DNA of 64,000 nt from Amoebidium appalachense (lineage: Eukaryota; Ichthyosporea): contig CAVNZM010000002.1 of NCBI GenBank assembly GCA_963693365.1, forward strand, positions 3,782,001 to 3,846,000, read 5' to 3'. This document shows, one piece after another, positions 62,559 through 64,000 of this stretch; positions within the stretch are counted from its first letter, which is position 1, and the number at the start of each line of letters is the position of its first letter. Made by a program: the position numbers and the translations under genes. The notes beneath the pieces are model-generated. The model did no database searches. It was not told the DNA's origin and saw only the letters and a list, made by a program, of their open reading frames with translations.

Positions 62559-64000
62559 TGTGTGTGTGCGCGCGTGCGCTATAATTTTGTAGTGATGTGT
62601 TTCTCAAGCCAATCAATACATCTAATAAACAGGTCGTAGTTACGCGTGTTTAGTATAAAATCAAGGATCATGTTGTAATTTACAGGTAGGCTATCTTTCT
62701 GGGTGTCTGTTGTGAATGTGACGTGTGTGTGTTGCGGTATTATGTGGTCTATCAAACTACATTTGGCGATACATGACCGGTTAAACTGGTGTGTGTGTGT
62801 GTTGTTTGGGCATGCAAATGATGCCACCTTATACTTATTAGATCTCCACTGTATAGCACGTGTACAGTAAAAGCGTGGTAATTGATCAATAATACCATCA
62901 GCTAGAGAAAGACCAGTTCTACAGGAAGGTAATATGTATTTAGGTGTTATACACTTGCGAGTGCCATATTTGGCAATATGGTTGAGGCGGTCAGTATATA
63001 TAAAACGAGACATAAGGCTTAGTTTTTCAAGGTGTATGCTTTCATCGGGTCTAGTGTCGTGTGGTATCTTTTTCCATTTGTTATATTGCGTGATTATCTT
63101 GTGATTGTGTACATGTTTAATAAGTAAGTGGCAGTCCAAAGTCACACACACACTATTGCGGGGTTTATTTGTATTTGTGCCCAGGGGAGAAGGGGAGAGA
63201 GAGGGGAGGAAAGAGGGGAGAGGTGAGGAGGGGACAGGTCGGATAGAGAAGAGAGGGTGGGAGGGCAAATACTTCTTTAAGCGGCTTATGTGCTTATTGA
63301 ATTTCAGCGCGAGATAGGATACTCTAGCAGCTATTGGGACCAGACCATATATCGAGAGCGTTACAGGCCCAGGTTTACAACAGTTGTTAGATAGAAAGGA
63401 GGCAACTTCTGCTTCAAGGAAATTTGCCAAGGGTTTAAGCGCTCTAGTTCTCTCTTTCTTGATCCAAGCGGCGAGAAGGGGTAAACCATATTCACATGCC
63501 GGGAAGACAAAAGTGCGAATAAATGTAAGTCTAATAGAAGGATGGAGGGGTGTGTCTTTAAAAATATTAGCCGAGAAGAAAGCTAACCGCTTACGAGCCA
63601 ACTCTACCCTCTTTTCGACCATATGGGGAAACATAACACCAACAGAATCAACCGGAACACCAAGATATTTGTATTCTGGAACTATAGGTACAGGTTTAGA
63701 TCATAATGTAAATGTGTGTAAATTGTTAGCTATATCAGGTACAAGAACACCACATTTGTCTATGTTAAGGATCATAAGGTTTGCCTTGCACCACTCTGAC
63801 ACTACATCGAACAATCTTTGCAGGCGTCTAGGGGTACGGGCAAGGAGGGACAGATCATCAGCATAGAGAAGTGCAGGCGGAAAGTTATTAATAGGGTCAT
63901 CGTTTTCGGCGTAAATCTTGACAGCCAAATCATCTATAAATAGGTTAAACAAAAAGGGGCTAAGCAATGAACCCTGCAAGAGACCTCTAGTACGAGCAAA
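62229..64000 (-). mobile_element. LINE copy 2 (runs off the window)
   Basis: Nearly identical to 36372-38140 over about 1.77 kb. It starts at the same base (GGGGTTTAC), with the same 200-bp tail, poly-T run and GT array. Differences I see are microsatellite lengths, one substitution at about 63702 and the absence of the 5-bp duplication. The 5' part lies beyond the window end. Confidence 0.9.
62579..64000 (-). pseudogene. LINE ORF2 reverse transcriptase, copy 2 (nonsense codon)
   Basis: From the window end the frame carries GSLLSPFLFNLFIDD and the catalytic LLYADDL and continues in frame through NIDKCGVLVP, unlike copy 1. It meets a UGA at 63701-63703 where copy 1 has a serine codon, and the remainder (62579-63700) is open to the normal stop. 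A single point change therefore breaks this copy. Confidence 0.88.

Overview
The window is eukaryotic nuclear DNA. It has spliceosomal GT-AG introns, LTR and non-LTR retrotransposons, and very long (GT)n, (CA)n, (GA)n and poly-C/poly-G tracts. A secreted GH18 chitinase with a chitin-binding module, an EGF-containing mucin-like secreted protein and a seven-helix membrane protein together suggest a unicellular opisthokont, for example a chytrid-like fungus or an ichthyosporean-like protist. The lineage cannot be fixed from sequence alone. Most long open frames in the window are artefacts of stop-free dinucleotide repeats.

Region by region. 1-1876 is low-complexity DNA. 1877-5952 (minus) is a six-exon chitinase gene whose exon phases all close, giving 619 aa. 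5953-9182 is repeat-rich intergenic DNA. 9183-20709 (minus) can be assembled into a 14-exon gene of about 979 aa: signal peptide, Cys-containing segments, one EGF-like domain, a Thr/Pro/Asn-rich mucin-like stretch with an 82-residue tandem duplication, an SEA-like fold and a charged tail. 20710-25306 is intergenic.

25312-34325 is a full-length Ty3/gypsy chromovirus on the minus strand, with 610-bp LTRs and a CTAGC target duplication. It carries a foreign insert inside its protease and has frame breaks. 34331-39163 holds two LINE pieces: a plus-strand ORF1 plus endonuclease fragment, and a minus-strand reverse-transcriptase copy with a twin-priming-type 5' inversion. 39164-50745 is repeat-rich and gene-poor, with a hairpin-bearing dispersed repeat, a TIR-bounded element, CA arrays and a LINE relic.

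50746-59553 is the most informative locus. A host gene for a seven-transmembrane protein is split by a gypsy-like element (51554-58787, identical 481-bp LTRs, TSD GTCTT), and that element is itself split by a copia element (51606-55267, TSD ATCTA). Removing both, with one copy of each target duplication, rejoins the host frame exactly. 59554-62228 is intergenic and repeat-rich. 62229-64000 is a second, nearly identical copy of the minus-strand LINE; each of the two copies carries a different disabling lesion.

The chitinase and the mucin/EGF protein both look like cell-surface or secreted products and could act at a chitinous wall or host interface, but that link is inference. The rest of the window is mainly a record of recent transposition.
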